Assembly (NCBI GenBank): GCA_934435195.1
Contig: CAKSAJ010000006.1
Coordinates: forward strand, 1 to 64,000
Length of the DNA stretch: 64,000 bases
Origin: an uncultured Schaedlerella sp.
GTDB taxonomy: Bacteria > Bacillota > Clostridia > Lachnospirales > Lachnospiraceae
Reading direction: 5' to 3'
The position numbers were made by a program, and so were the translations under genes. Under the pieces are notes generated by a model. That model was not told the DNA's origin and did not search any database. It saw only the letters and a program-made list of their open reading frames with translations. How positions within the stretch are numbered: the stretch's first letter is position 1; each line of letters begins with the position of its first letter. Below, in pieces: positions 15,886-24,518 of this stretch.

Positions 15886-16766
15886 TAGAATACCTGCATA
15901 TCTTCAGGCAGTGGCGCAATAAAGTCCATATGCTCCCCAGTAATCGGATGGGTAAACTGCATACGATAGGAATGCAGAGCCTGTCTGGTCATGAACTCCA
16001 TGTCCGGATTGTAGAGATAATCCCCAATTAATGGAAAACCAAGATATTTCATATGAATACGAATCTGATGGGTACGGCCCGTCTCCAGATGAAGGGAGAC
16101 AAGACTGTGCCCGTTTTTCTCTTCTAATACCTGATAATGTGTCACAGCTCGTTCGCCATGCTCAAAGTCGACGGTACGCTCAATGATAGAACCTGGCTTT
16201 CGGGAAAGCGGAGCATCAATCGTACCGGAAGGCGGTGTTACCGAACCTCGGACGATAGCGCGATATTCTCTTGAAATGCTATGTTCTCTTACCATTTGAG
16301 AGAGGATACTTGAGCTGACCATATGTTTTGCGATGATTGTCAGACCGGAAGTGTCGCGGTCCAGGCGGTTGGTACAGCGGAAGATAAATGGTTTTCCCTG
16401 CTGCTCGTAATACCAGGCCAATGCATTTGCAAGAGAGTTGTAGTAATTATTCTGAGATGGATGGATTGGCATGCCGGCAGGTTTATTGATGACAAGAATA
16501 TCCTCATCTTCGTAAATGATATTTAGCGGAAGTTCTGTTGGTGGAATTTTCTCGGAACATTCGGTTTCCTGAATACGGATAGTAAGTGTGTCATCTGTAT
16601 GAAGGTGTTCATTTAGATGAAGCCAGACTCCATTTACAAGAATGCTTTCGTGCATCTTCTTTAACTCCGTAAGATTCTGGCGAGAGTAACCCCGGCGGCG
16701 TAAAAACTGTTCGATGCGAAGCCCGGAATCAGATTCGGATATATGGTAAGTGATTGTGCGGTTCAT
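15885..16766 (-). CDS. RluA-family RNA pseudouridine synthase
   Basis: This 293-residue enzyme converts uridine to pseudouridine in rRNA or tRNA. An S4-like RNA-binding region covers about residues 12-75. The catalytic domain contains RLDRDTSGL with the essential Asp, and later GRTHQIRIH. The start at 16766 is one base after the stop of the AraC gene, with AAAGGAA upstream; the frame extends further upstream but only through AraC coding sequence. The pairing with a regulator is probably positional rather than functional. The exact RNA target is unknown. Confidence 0.9.
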   Translation of the reverse strand: MNRTITYHISESDSGLRIEQFLRRRGYSRQNLTELKKMHESILVNGVWLHLNEHLHTDDTLTIRIQETECSEKIPPTELPLNIIYEDEDILVINKPAGMPIHPSQNNYYNSLANALAWYYEQQGKPFIFRCTNRLDRDTSGLTIIAKHMVSSSILSQMVREHSISREYRAIVRGSVTPPSGTIDAPLSRKPGSIIERTVDFEHGERAVTHYQVLEEKNGHSLVSLHLETGRTHQIRIHMKYLGFPLIGDYLYNPDMEFMTRQALHSYRMQFTHPITGEHMDFIAPLPEDMQVF

Positions 16767-16767
16767 G

Positions 16768-17694
16768 TTATTGTGATAGTTCCTTTCGTGAAAAATGTAG
16801 TCGATATTGCTTTCGGATTTCTGTTGGTGTAGCTTGAAAATGTTCATGAAACATCCGGCGGAATAATTTGTAATTACTAAATCCATGTCTCTCCAGAATA
16901 TCATGAATTGAATCATCAGTGGAGAGGATGTCCTGATAAATATAGGAAAGCCGCAGTTCATTTTGATATTCCAAAAAGGTGATTCCCATACATTTCTTGA
17001 AAAAGCGACAGAAATATCCTGACTGGAGATAAGCTACATTTGCAATTTCATCAATGCTGATAGGACGATTATAATTATCCTTTATATATCCCAGAATATT
17101 GTCCAGCCGCACGCGGTCTTTATTGCGCTGGGATTGGTCGCTTAGAACAACACGGACACTGAAATTGTGAAGCAATTGGAATAATATTTCAAACAATAAA
17201 CTGTTGAAACGAAGAATAAATCCTTCCGGTCGGATGTCATTTGCAATCTGCATCTGAACAAGCGTATTTTTGAAAACATCCAATTTTGTTCGATAGACAG
17301 CTGTATCTGTTTCATTGTCCAGTGTAAAAACAAGCTGTTCAGCATCAAAAATATACATTTTCATAAAATCCAGAGGTATTTGAAACAAAATTGCTTTGTT
17401 TGGAGTGGTACATTTTGTAGAATGAATAACATCGGCATTTACAAGAATGCAATCTCCGGCGTGATATTCTCGAGTGGAAGCTTCACAAGAGACAGTAAGG
17501 GAGCCTTCCAGCAGATAAATGATCTCAATTGCATGATGCCAGTGAGGTGGAATATAACTTCCGGAATCAATGGAAGTTCGAAAATGGACACCGGTTGTTT
17601 CGGTTGTTGGTATCACTTCATATGTAAATCCAGAATCCGAATTATTTTTTTCGGAAGGAGTAAAACGCAGGTGAGAAGATTCAATTGACAGCAT
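16768..17694 (-). CDS. AraC-family regulator with N-terminal cupin
   Basis: This 308-residue protein has a cupin sensor domain around residues 30-115 (HWHHAIEIIYLLEGSLTV) and two AraC helix-turn-helix motifs in residues 205-305 (SIDEIANVAYLQSGYFCRFF, then HGFSNYKLFRRMF). AAAGGA lies nine bases before the ATG. It is divergent from the glycan locus starting at 18067, which has a direct repeat in front of its promoter, so it is probably the sugar-responsive activator of that locus. Confidence 0.88.
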   Translation of the reverse strand: MLSIESSHLRFTPSEKNNSDSGFTYEVIPTTETTGVHFRTSIDSGSYIPPHWHHAIEIIYLLEGSLTVSCEASTREYHAGDCILVNADVIHSTKCTTPNKAILFQIPLDFMKMYIFDAEQLVFTLDNETDTAVYRTKLDVFKNTLVQMQIANDIRPEGFILRFNSLLFEILFQLLHNFSVRVVLSDQSQRNKDRVRLDNILGYIKDNYNRPISIDEIANVAYLQSGYFCRFFKKCMGITFLEYQNELRLSYIYQDILSTDDSIHDILERHGFSNYKLFRRMFHEHFQATPTEIRKQYRLHFSRKELSQ

Positions 17695-17725
17695 AAGCTT
17701 TGGTCCTTTCTACACATTAAATCGG

Positions 17726-17851
17726 TATATCAGATGTGAGATGACTCCCACATCTGATATAGCCTCCGGCAGGATTGCAGAGATGCGCAGAAGAAGTATG
17801 TCATGCATTGCATGACGCGCATCTCGCAGCAAGAATGCCTCTGCATTCTTG
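17726..17851. repeat. Multi-hairpin repeat, copy 2
   Basis: A perfect 12-bp stem ATATCAGATGTG (17727-17738)/CACATCTGATAT (17749-17760) comes first. Then follow GAGATGCGC paired with GCGCATCTC enclosing GTCATGC-ATT-GCATGAC. A last hairpin is CAAGAATGC-CTCT-GCATTCTTG (17830-17851). The layout matches the copy at 24166, with a CTCC...AGGAT...GC joining segment. Confidence 0.7.
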
Positions 17852-17941
17852 AAACATGTCTTTATTTTAGCATAGCTTTTTCTCTCTGCAAACCTGAAAT
17901 CCAGAAAAAATCACAAAATTAAAAATTAAAAAGAGAATATC

Positions 17942-17997
17942 GACCTATATTTTGGCTAGCATATGACCTATGTTATTGCTTTCTGATATGATAGAAT
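17942..17997 (+). promoter_or_regulatory. AraC-type direct repeat and promoter of the glycan locus
   Basis: GACCTAT occurs at 17942-17948 and again at 17965-17971, 23 bases apart on the same face. The second copy overlaps the expected -35 of a TAGAAT -10 (17992-17997). This is the geometry of an AraC-family activation site. The regulator is probably the divergent gene at 16768-17694. Confidence 0.5.
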
Positions 17998-18066
17998 ATT
18001 AGTGTAAACAAAGAGATGTTCAATGCGCGTAGAACAGGACGAGTGAAATGAGAGAGGAATTTTGTT

Positions 18067-18353
18067 ATGGAAACAAAGAATAAATTGACCTTATCAAAAG
18101 TGGTAGAACGTTTTTCTTATGGATGTGGAGATTTTGGATGTAACATTATTTATACTGCAATGTCAGCATTTTTACTATTACACTTCCATTGGTAGAAAAG
18201 TTCGGAAATGACGCATCTGCATTGAAATCAATTGAAATCTGTTTCGTCTGGATTCCAATTGCAGTATATGCAATCGGTCTTGTAATTATGAAATTCTGGT
18301 ATTTAGATAAAGAGTTCCCTGAGATTATTGCAGATCTGAAAGCTCGCAAATAA
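18067..18353 (+). pseudogene. Glycoside-pentoside-hexuronide (GPH) sugar transporter, internally deleted
   Basis: The first ~37 codons read ERFSYGCGDFGCNIIYTAMS, the conserved N-terminus of GPH cation symporters. A stop follows at about 18194. In the next frame from about 18183 comes a typical C-terminal end (last helix, then FWYLDKEFPEIIADLKARK) and a stop at 18351. The 350 or so residues that should lie between are gone and the junction shifts the frame. The start codon and the 3' end are intact, so one internal deletion destroyed the gene. It would have carried sugars for the enzymes downstream. Confidence 0.8.
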
Positions 18354-18366
18354 GAGGTATAGTGAT

Positions 18367-19011
18367 ATGAAAGTCAAAGGTGTAAATTTAGGAAACTGGC
18401 TTGTATTAGAGAAATGGATGAGTCCGGCATTATTTGCAGGAACGACGGCAGAAGATGAATATTATCTTCCGAGACAACTGTCAAAGGAAGTATATGAAGC
18501 AAGAATTAAGATACATCGCTCTGAATATATTACAGAACGCGATTTCGTGACAATTAAAGCAAAAGGGATGGAGGCAGTCAGAATTCCTGTTCCATATTTT
18601 ATATTTGGGGACAGAGAACCATTTCTTGGCTGCATCGAAGAACTGGATAAAGCATTTTGTTGGGCAAAACGATATGACTTGAAGGTGTTGATTGATCTTC
18701 ATACAGCTCCGCTTGGACAAAATGGATTTGAACTGAAAGCATGGAAAGACTTCATGCAGGAGGAGAAATACAAAAATGTGGTATTAGATACGCATCAGTA
18801 TATAATGTTGGCGGAAGCAGATGGATGTGAGCAAAATGTTGAGGCGTATAAAACATATGTGAAAGAGCATTTCAAAAAAGAAATTCAGGAGATGGAAGCA
18901 TATTTTCCGGTTATCTGCGGAGAATGGTGTCTGTTTAATTCGCTGGCATGCGGCTGGGACAGCTGGGACTTTGGAAGATGTGCGGATTTCGGCTGGTTTC
19001 CGGAAGTGTAA
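18367..19011 (+). pseudogene. GH5 glucanase-like gene with two in-frame internal deletions
   Basis: The open frame gives 214 residues where family members have about 400. The start (VKGVNLGNWLVLEKWMSP) and the end (WDFGRCADFGWFPEV) fit bacterial GH5 exo-glucanase-like enzymes. Around residue 120 the text jumps from DLHTAPLGQNGF straight to ELKAWKDFM, losing the segment that carries the NEP acid/base Glu. Around residue 194, FNSLACG joins directly to WDSWDFGRC, losing a second block. The nucleophile-region GEW remains. The frame survives both losses, but the product cannot be an active hydrolase. Confidence 0.75.
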
Positions 19012-19083
19012 GCAAAAAAGGCGAAAAGGTAAATACATTTGTTATAAGAAGCAATGGTATAGATATAAGTAGGAGGAGCAATT

Positions 19084-20709
19084 ATGATACAGAATCCAAT
19101 TATTCCGGGATTTAATCCGGACCCATGTATTTGCAGAAAAGGTGATGATTATTATCTGGCAGTTTCTACATTTGAATGGTTTCCGGGAATTCCGATTTAT
19201 CATTCAAGAGATTTAAAAAACTGGGAATTATATACCCATGTATTAACGGATGATAAAAAAGTAGATTTGAAAAAGCTGCCAAGTGCGAAAGGAATCTGGG
19301 CACCATGTCTGACTTATTGTGAAGAGGAAGATTTGTTTTATGTAATATATGGTGTGATGAATTCTATGAATGCAAGATATTTTGATGTAGATAATTTTTT
19401 AATCACGGCAAAAGATATCAAGGGACCATGGAGTGAACCTGTATATCTGCATTCAGCCGGATTTGATGCATCAATTTTACATGATGATGACGGAAGAAAA
19501 TATATTGTATCACTTGAATGGGAAACCAGAGAAGGGTATGAAAAACCAGGGGCAATCTGCATGGTGGAATACTCTACAGAGAAGCAAGAAGTAATAGGAT
19601 ACCCGAAACGTATCTGGAATGGCGGAACAGACAGAGGATGTATTGAGGCTCCGCATTTGACAAAGCGTGGCGAGTATTACTATATCATGTGTGCAGAAGG
19701 TGGAACGGGATATAATCATTGTGTGACAATGGGACGTTCAAAAGAAGTGTGGGGGCCTTATGAGAAAGATCCGATGAATCCAATCGTAACATCAGTTCCG
19801 GGATATTCTAACGAACGTCAAGATCCGGATCATTTAAAACCAAAATATTATAATCCGGATTCCATTTTGCAGAAATCCGGTCATGGAAGTTATGTGGAAA
19901 CTCAGGATGGGGAAGTGTATCTTGTACATCTGACCGCACGTCCGTTTGTGCCGGAACTTCGGTGCACGTTGGGGCGTGAGACAGCAATCCAGAAAATGTG
20001 CTGGACGGATGATAACTGGCTTCGCATGGCAGATGGAAGCAATCTTGCCAAGATGGAAGTACCGGAGAGCTCACTTCCGGAGTGCCCGCTTCCAAAAGTT
20101 CCGGATATGGATGATTTTGATTCGGGAGAGCTTGGGAACTGGTATTATGCACCACGTATCATGCCACAGAGTTTTGCAGATGTAAAAGCAAGACCGGGAT
20201 ATGTGAGAATACGAGGACAGGAATCGAGAACATCATTAAATAAAGTTAGTATACTGGCAAGAAAATTGACGAGTGTACATGCACGGATCACAACAAAGAT
20301 GGAATTTAAGCCAGAAGTACATCAGCACAGTGCAGGACTTATTTTATATTATGATAATATGAACTACATTAATTTGAGAAAATACTATAGTCAGACATTA
20401 GGGCAGAGTGCGATTTCAATCATACATTTGGAAAATGGAGAGAAGACAGAATTTTTAAATACAAGGATTCCGGTGGATGAGTGTCCGATTTATATGAGAT
20501 TATATATTGAAGGCAGAAAATCATGGTTTGAATGGAGCTATGATGGTGAAAATTATCAGAAAATCGGACGAGTATTTGATACAACAAAATTCTCAGATGA
20601 ATATTGTAAATATGGTGAGTTTACTGGGACGATGGTTGGACTGACTTGTGCAGATAGAGTATTTCATCGTCATTATGCAGATTTTGATTTCTTTGAATAT
20701 AAGGAATAG
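19084..20709 (+). CDS. GH43 beta-xylosidase / arabinofuranosidase
   Basis: This 541-residue enzyme has a five-bladed propeller in the first ~310 residues and a beta-sandwich C-terminal domain, as in GH43 subfamily 11 xylosidases. The catalytic base is Asp13 in GFNPDP, the pKa modulator lies near FDASIL (about 127), and the general acid Glu is near 187 in CIEAPH. No signal peptide is present, so it acts on imported oligosaccharides. AGGAGGAGC precedes the ATG. It is the only intact gene of the locus; its intended transporter is a pseudogene. Its TAG stop abuts palindrome P4. Confidence 0.92.
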   Translation: MIQNPIIPGFNPDPCICRKGDDYYLAVSTFEWFPGIPIYHSRDLKNWELYTHVLTDDKKVDLKKLPSAKGIWAPCLTYCEEEDLFYVIYGVMNSMNARYFDVDNFLITAKDIKGPWSEPVYLHSAGFDASILHDDDGRKYIVSLEWETREGYEKPGAICMVEYSTEKQEVIGYPKRIWNGGTDRGCIEAPHLTKRGEYYYIMCAEGGTGYNHCVTMGRSKEVWGPYEKDPMNPIVTSVPGYSNERQDPDHLKPKYYNPDSILQKSGHGSYVETQDGEVYLVHLTARPFVPELRCTLGRETAIQKMCWTDDNWLRMADGSNLAKMEVPESSLPECPLPKVPDMDDFDSGELGNWYYAPRIMPQSFADVKARPGYVRIRGQESRTSLNKVSILARKLTSVHARITTKMEFKPEVHQHSAGLILYYDNMNYINLRKYYSQTLGQSAISIIHLENGEKTEFLNTRIPVDECPIYMRLYIEGRKSWFEWSYDGENYQKIGRVFDTTKFSDEYCKYGEFTGTMVGLTCADRVFHRHYADFDFFEYKE

Positions 20710-20798
20710 AACCACAGGGACGGGGATTAATGGCTCTTTTGCTCGCAAAAGAGCCATTAATCCCCGTCCCTGTGGTTCATCCCCGCCCCTATGGTTCA
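20709..20798. repeat. GGGACGGGG palindrome, copy P4 with degraded extra arm
   Basis: The core 20709-20778 is nearly identical to P3 and begins on the G of the preceding TAG stop. A diverged repeat of the right arm (CCCCGCCCCTATGGTTCATT) follows, suggesting an older nested or tandem copy. Confidence 0.85.
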
Positions 20799-20809
20799 TT
20801 CGGTTCTAC

Positions 20810-20839
20810 TTGTCAACTATACTCTCAATTGTGTATAAT
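20810..20839 (+). promoter_or_regulatory. Probable promoter of tex
   Basis: TTGTCA (20810-20815), 18 bases, TATAAT (20834-20839), about 48 bases before the start codon. Confidence 0.6.
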
Positions 20840-20886
20840 AGAAAAGTCAGAAAAACACTGAATATGATTTACGAGAGGTAAAAGGC

Positions 20887-23046
20887 ATGGACATTAATCA
20901 GAGATTAACAGAAGAACTCCAGGTAAAACGCTGGCAGGTTGATGCAGCGGTAAAATTAATAGATGAGGGAAATACAATTCCGTTTATTTCACGATATAGA
21001 AAAGAAGCAACTGGTTCATTAAATGATGAGCAGTTGAGAAAGTTATATGAGAGACTTGTGTATCTTCGCAATCTGGAAGAGAAGAAGGAACAGGTGTTAT
21101 CAAGCATTGAAGAACAGGGCAAGCTGACAGAAGAGCTTAAAGCACAAATTCTTGCGGCCGAAACGCTTGTTGTTGTGGAGGATTTGTATCGTCCATATCG
21201 TCCGAAGAGAAGAACGCGTGCGACGATCGCGAAGGAAAAAGGACTGGAGCCTCTGGCGGCATTGATCACATTGCAGCAGACGAAGGTTGCACTGGAAGAG
21301 GAAGCACAAAAATATATATCAGAAGAAAAAGATGTGAAGACAGTGGATGATGCCATCGCAGGAGCAAAAGATATCATTGCAGAATCCATTTCGGATGAGG
21401 CGGACTATCGCAGCTGGATTCGTAAGCAGACAATGAAAAAAGGTAAGCTGGTGTCAACAGCAAAAGATGCCGAGGCAGAGTCTGTCTATGAGATGTATTA
21501 TGAATTTGAAGAAGCTTTGAGCAAGCTGGCAGGACACCGTATACTTGCTCTGAACCGTGGAGAGAAAGAAAAATTTCTGACAGTGAAGATTGAGGCGCCG
21601 GAAGACGATATTTTGCGTTACTTAGAAAAGCAGGTGATACACCAGGATAATCCATATACGACACCGGTTTTAAAAGAGGTCGTGGAAGACAGTTATAAAC
21701 GTCTGATCGCACCGGCGATTGAGCGTGAGATTCGAAGCGAACTGACAGAGACGGCAGAAGATGGCGCAATTGAAGTGTTTGGCAAAAATCTTCACCAGCT
21801 TTTGATGCAGCCACCGATCACAGGTCAGGTCGTGCTCGGCTGGGACCCGGCATTTCGTACAGGATGTAAACTGGCGGTAGTAGATGCGACCGGAAAAGTA
21901 ATCGGCACAACAGTCATTTACCCGACAGCACCGACTACTCCGGCAAAGATTAAGGCATCGAAGGATTTGCTTAAGAAAATTATTCCAAAGTACCATGTGT
22001 CATTAATTTCTCTTGGAAATGGAACGGCTTCACGTGAGTCTGAGCAGTTTATCGTAGAGTTATTAAAAGAGATGCCGGATCAGCATGTGCAGTATGTAAT
22101 CGTAAATGAGGCAGGAGCTTCGGTATATTCGGCAAGTAAGCTGGCAAGCGAAGAATTTCCAAAGTTTGATGTTGGACAGAGAAGCGCGGCATCGATCGCA
22201 CGCCGTTTGCAGGACCCACTGGCAGAGCTTGTTAAGATCGATCCAAAATCCATTGGTGTTGGTCAGTATCAGCATGATATGAATCAGAAGAAATTGGGCG
22301 AATCCTTGAATGGAGTAGTAGAAGATTGTGTAAATAAAGTAGGTGTGGATTTAAATACAGCATCGGCCCCATTATTATCTTATATTTCAGGTATTTCCAG
22401 TGCCATTGCGAAAAACATTGTTGCATATCGTGAGGAAAACGGAACATTTGCAGACCGTAAACAATTATTAAAGGTTGCAAAACTCGGACCGAAAGCATTT
22501 GAGCAGTGTGCGGGATTTATGAGAATCCAGGGCGGAAAGAATCCTTTGGATGCCACAGGTGTACATCCGGAATCTTACGAGGCAGCAGCAAAGCTTCTTG
22601 AAAAACAGGGCTTTTCACTGGACGATATCAGAAATGGTAATCTGACCGGATTGTCATTGACGATCAAGGATTACAAGAAACTGGCAGAAGAACTGGAAAT
22701 TGGAGAAATTACATTACGAGATATTGTAAAAGAACTGGAAAAACCGGCAAGAGATCCGCGTGATGAGATGCCAAAACCAATCCTCCGCACAGACGTACTG
22801 GAGATGAAAGACCTGAAAGAAGGCATGGTTTTAAAAGGAACTGTGCGAAATGTAATCGATTTTGGCGTATTTGTTGATATCGGAGTACATCAGGATGGGC
22901 TTGTACACATTTCACAGATTACAGATAAATATATCAAACACCCATTGGAAGCAGTCAGTGTAGGCGACATTGTAGATGTTAAGGTGATGAGTGTGGATTT
23001 GAAGAAAAAGAGAATCCAGCTTACAATGCGTGGAATTTCACAATAA
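20887..23046 (+). CDS. tex: Tex-family RNA-binding transcription accessory protein
   Basis: This 719-residue cytosolic protein has the Tex domain order: N-terminal helical region, YqgF-like fold (about 315-440), two helix-hairpin-helix segments (about 480-560) and a C-terminal S1 RNA-binding domain (about 640-712, GMVLKGTVRNVIDFGVFVDI). AGAGGTAAAAG precedes the ATG. Tex binds RNA and affects transcription and virulence genes in other bacteria; its exact role here is unknown. Length and all domains are normal. Confidence 0.95.
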   Translation: MDINQRLTEELQVKRWQVDAAVKLIDEGNTIPFISRYRKEATGSLNDEQLRKLYERLVYLRNLEEKKEQVLSSIEEQGKLTEELKAQILAAETLVVVEDLYRPYRPKRRTRATIAKEKGLEPLAALITLQQTKVALEEEAQKYISEEKDVKTVDDAIAGAKDIIAESISDEADYRSWIRKQTMKKGKLVSTAKDAEAESVYEMYYEFEEALSKLAGHRILALNRGEKEKFLTVKIEAPEDDILRYLEKQVIHQDNPYTTPVLKEVVEDSYKRLIAPAIEREIRSELTETAEDGAIEVFGKNLHQLLMQPPITGQVVLGWDPAFRTGCKLAVVDATGKVIGTTVIYPTAPTTPAKIKASKDLLKKIIPKYHVSLISLGNGTASRESEQFIVELLKEMPDQHVQYVIVNEAGASVYSASKLASEEFPKFDVGQRSAASIARRLQDPLAELVKIDPKSIGVGQYQHDMNQKKLGESLNGVVEDCVNKVGVDLNTASAPLLSYISGISSAIAKNIVAYREENGTFADRKQLLKVAKLGPKAFEQCAGFMRIQGGKNPLDATGVHPESYEAAAKLLEKQGFSLDDIRNGNLTGLSLTIKDYKKLAEELEIGEITLRDIVKELEKPARDPRDEMPKPILRTDVLEMKDLKEGMVLKGTVRNVIDFGVFVDIGVHQDGLVHISQITDKYIKHPLEAVSVGDIVDVKVMSVDLKKKRIQLTMRGISQ

Positions 23047-23087
23047 AATAAGTAGAAAAAATGAAATAATGTTTTTATGCGAAAACA

Positions 23088-23141
23088 ATTGTTAACTTTA
23101 AATGAAAATAGGTTGACAATTGTTTTCTTTTTCTTTATACT
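23088..23141 (+). promoter_or_regulatory. BirA box overlapping the bioY promoter
   Basis: ATTGTTAAC (23088-23096), 15 bases, GTTGACAAT (23112-23120) is a BirA-type inverted repeat with one mismatch. The right arm contains the -35 TTGACA (23113-23118). A 17-base spacer leads to TATACT (23136-23141). Biotin-charged BirA should repress bioY here. Confidence 0.85.
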
Positions 23142-23234
23142 GTCAACGTATTGTTGTTCGCTAAAGATTAGTTAAAGCAATATATTCATGAATGAAGTGG
23201 ATGAATAGTTATTACGAATGGGAGGCATAAAAAC

Positions 23235-23783
23235 ATGCAAAAATCAAAAATTTCAGTTCAGGATATCTGTAGTATTGCGATCATGACAGCGATTACTGTA
23301 GTGATGGCACAGATTTCAATTCCAATGCCAATGGGTGTACCAATGACAATGCAGACATTTGCTATTACACTGGCCGGAGTTATTCTCGGTTCGAAAAAGG
23401 GCGGTCTGTCAATCCTTGTTTACGTTTTACTCGGAGCAATCGGTGTGCCGGTATTTGCAGGATTTTCAGGTGGAGTTCAGAACCTGATCGGACCTACAGG
23501 CGGATTTATTATTTCATTTCCAATCATGGCTTATGTCATTGGTCTTGGTGTTGAACACCGTAAGAAAAAAGGAATGTTCGTATTGATGCTTATCCTTGGA
23601 ACAGTTTTGAATTATGTAATTGGTGTAGCAATGTTCTGTATTATCATGAACAGCTCAGTTATGACAGGAATTACAGCCTGTGTACTTCCATTTATTCCAA
23701 CTGCGATTATTAAAGCTGTTGTTGCAGCACTTTTAGGATTGCAGATCCGTTCGAGATTAGGAGCAGCATTACAATGGGCATAA
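23235..23783 (+). CDS. bioY: BioY, biotin-binding S component of an ECF transporter
   Basis: This 182-residue membrane protein has six helices. PMPMGVPMTMQTFAITLAG near residue 35 and GPTGGFI near 95 are BioY hallmarks. It works with the shared EcfA/A'/T energy module, not encoded here. No other biotin gene is in the window, and the upstream BirA box fits a biotin-scavenging strategy. AATGGGAGG precedes the ATG. The next gene overlaps by ten bases. Confidence 0.95.
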   Translation: MQKSKISVQDICSIAIMTAITVVMAQISIPMPMGVPMTMQTFAITLAGVILGSKKGGLSILVYVLLGAIGVPVFAGFSGGVQNLIGPTGGFIISFPIMAYVIGLGVEHRKKKGMFVLMLILGTVLNYVIGVAMFCIIMNSSVMTGITACVLPFIPTAIIKAVVAALLGLQIRSRLGAALQWA

Positions 23784-24193
23784 AATTAAGACCACACCAT
23801 TTATTGTGTACGCAAGGGTATAGCGGAAAAGGATATAGTGAGGAATTTGTAGAGCATATGAATGAGGTTGTGGCGATGCTTCGAAGAGAAGAGCCGACCT
23901 TGATCGATCTGACATTTTCAACAGATACATTGTGCGGCGCCTGTCCAAATATGAAGGCTGTCGACAATTGTGAGACAAATGAAAAAGTAAAACGATATGA
24001 CCGAAAGGTAGTAGAATATTTTCAATTAGAAGAGAAAGAATATGTTTATCAGGATCTTGTGAAACAGATTCGGGAACAGATCACTCCTAAGATGCTGGAA
24101 GATATCTGCGACGGATGTAGCTGGTATCCGATCAGTGCCTGTCGAAAAAAGATATTATGCAATTATCTCAGTCGGAGATTGGACTCCGACTGA
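23774..24193 (+). CDS. DUF1284 cysteine-rich protein
   Basis: This 139-residue protein opens with LRPHHLLCTQGYSGKGYS, the DUF1284 signature. It has two cysteine groups (CGACPNMKAVDNC and CDGCSWYPISAC) that may bind an iron-sulfur cluster or zinc. The function is not known. It overlaps bioY by ten bases, so it shares the biotin-controlled transcript. Its last residues (LSRRLDSD) and stop are encoded by the first hairpin of the multi-hairpin repeat, so the native C-terminus may have been altered by that element. Confidence 0.8.
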   Translation: MGIKLRPHHLLCTQGYSGKGYSEEFVEHMNEVVAMLRREEPTLIDLTFSTDTLCGACPNMKAVDNCETNEKVKRYDRKVVEYFQLEEKEYVYQDLVKQIREQITPKMLEDICDGCSWYPISACRKKILCNYLSRRLDSD

Positions 24194-24292
24194 GATAAAC
24201 GCTCCGCGAGGATGCGCAGTGATTCTGTAAAGAATGTGTCAGCTTACGCTGACCAGAATCACGCGCCAAGTCTCGCGGCTGCTCGACTTGAA
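24166..24292. repeat. Multi-hairpin repeat, copy 3
   Basis: A perfect 12-bp stem TCTCAGTCGGAG (24166-24177)/CTCCGACTGAGA (24184-24195) is followed by GCTCCGCGAGGATGCGCA. Next come GTGATTCTG paired with CAGAATCAC enclosing GTCAGC-TTAC-GCTGAC, and then GCGCCAAGTCTCGCGGC. It begins inside the end of the DUF1284 gene. Confidence 0.7.
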
Positions 24293-24375
24293 TTACAGGG
24301 GTTAGATAAAGCAGAGTAATCACTGAAAATTGAAGATACTAATATTGTAAAGGAGCATTTTGATGTTCTGTATAT

Positions 24376-24421
24376 AAAAATGATAATTGGCTTCATAAGG
24401 AGGTCAGTTATCATTTTTTTA
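24376..24421 (+). terminator. Putative terminator before the dihydropyrimidinase gene
   Basis: AAATGATAA pairs with TTATCATTT across a loop, followed by TTTTT. The stem is A/T-rich, so strength is uncertain. The remaining gap to 24519 holds a possible TTGACA (about 24433) with no clear -10. Confidence 0.5.
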
Positions 24422-24518
24422 TTCAAATTTCCTTGACATCTCCTGTAAAACACAGCACAATATTAGTTAGACTATACAAAAAATGTACGTAATTACAAAA
24501 AAGAAATGGGGAAAGAAC

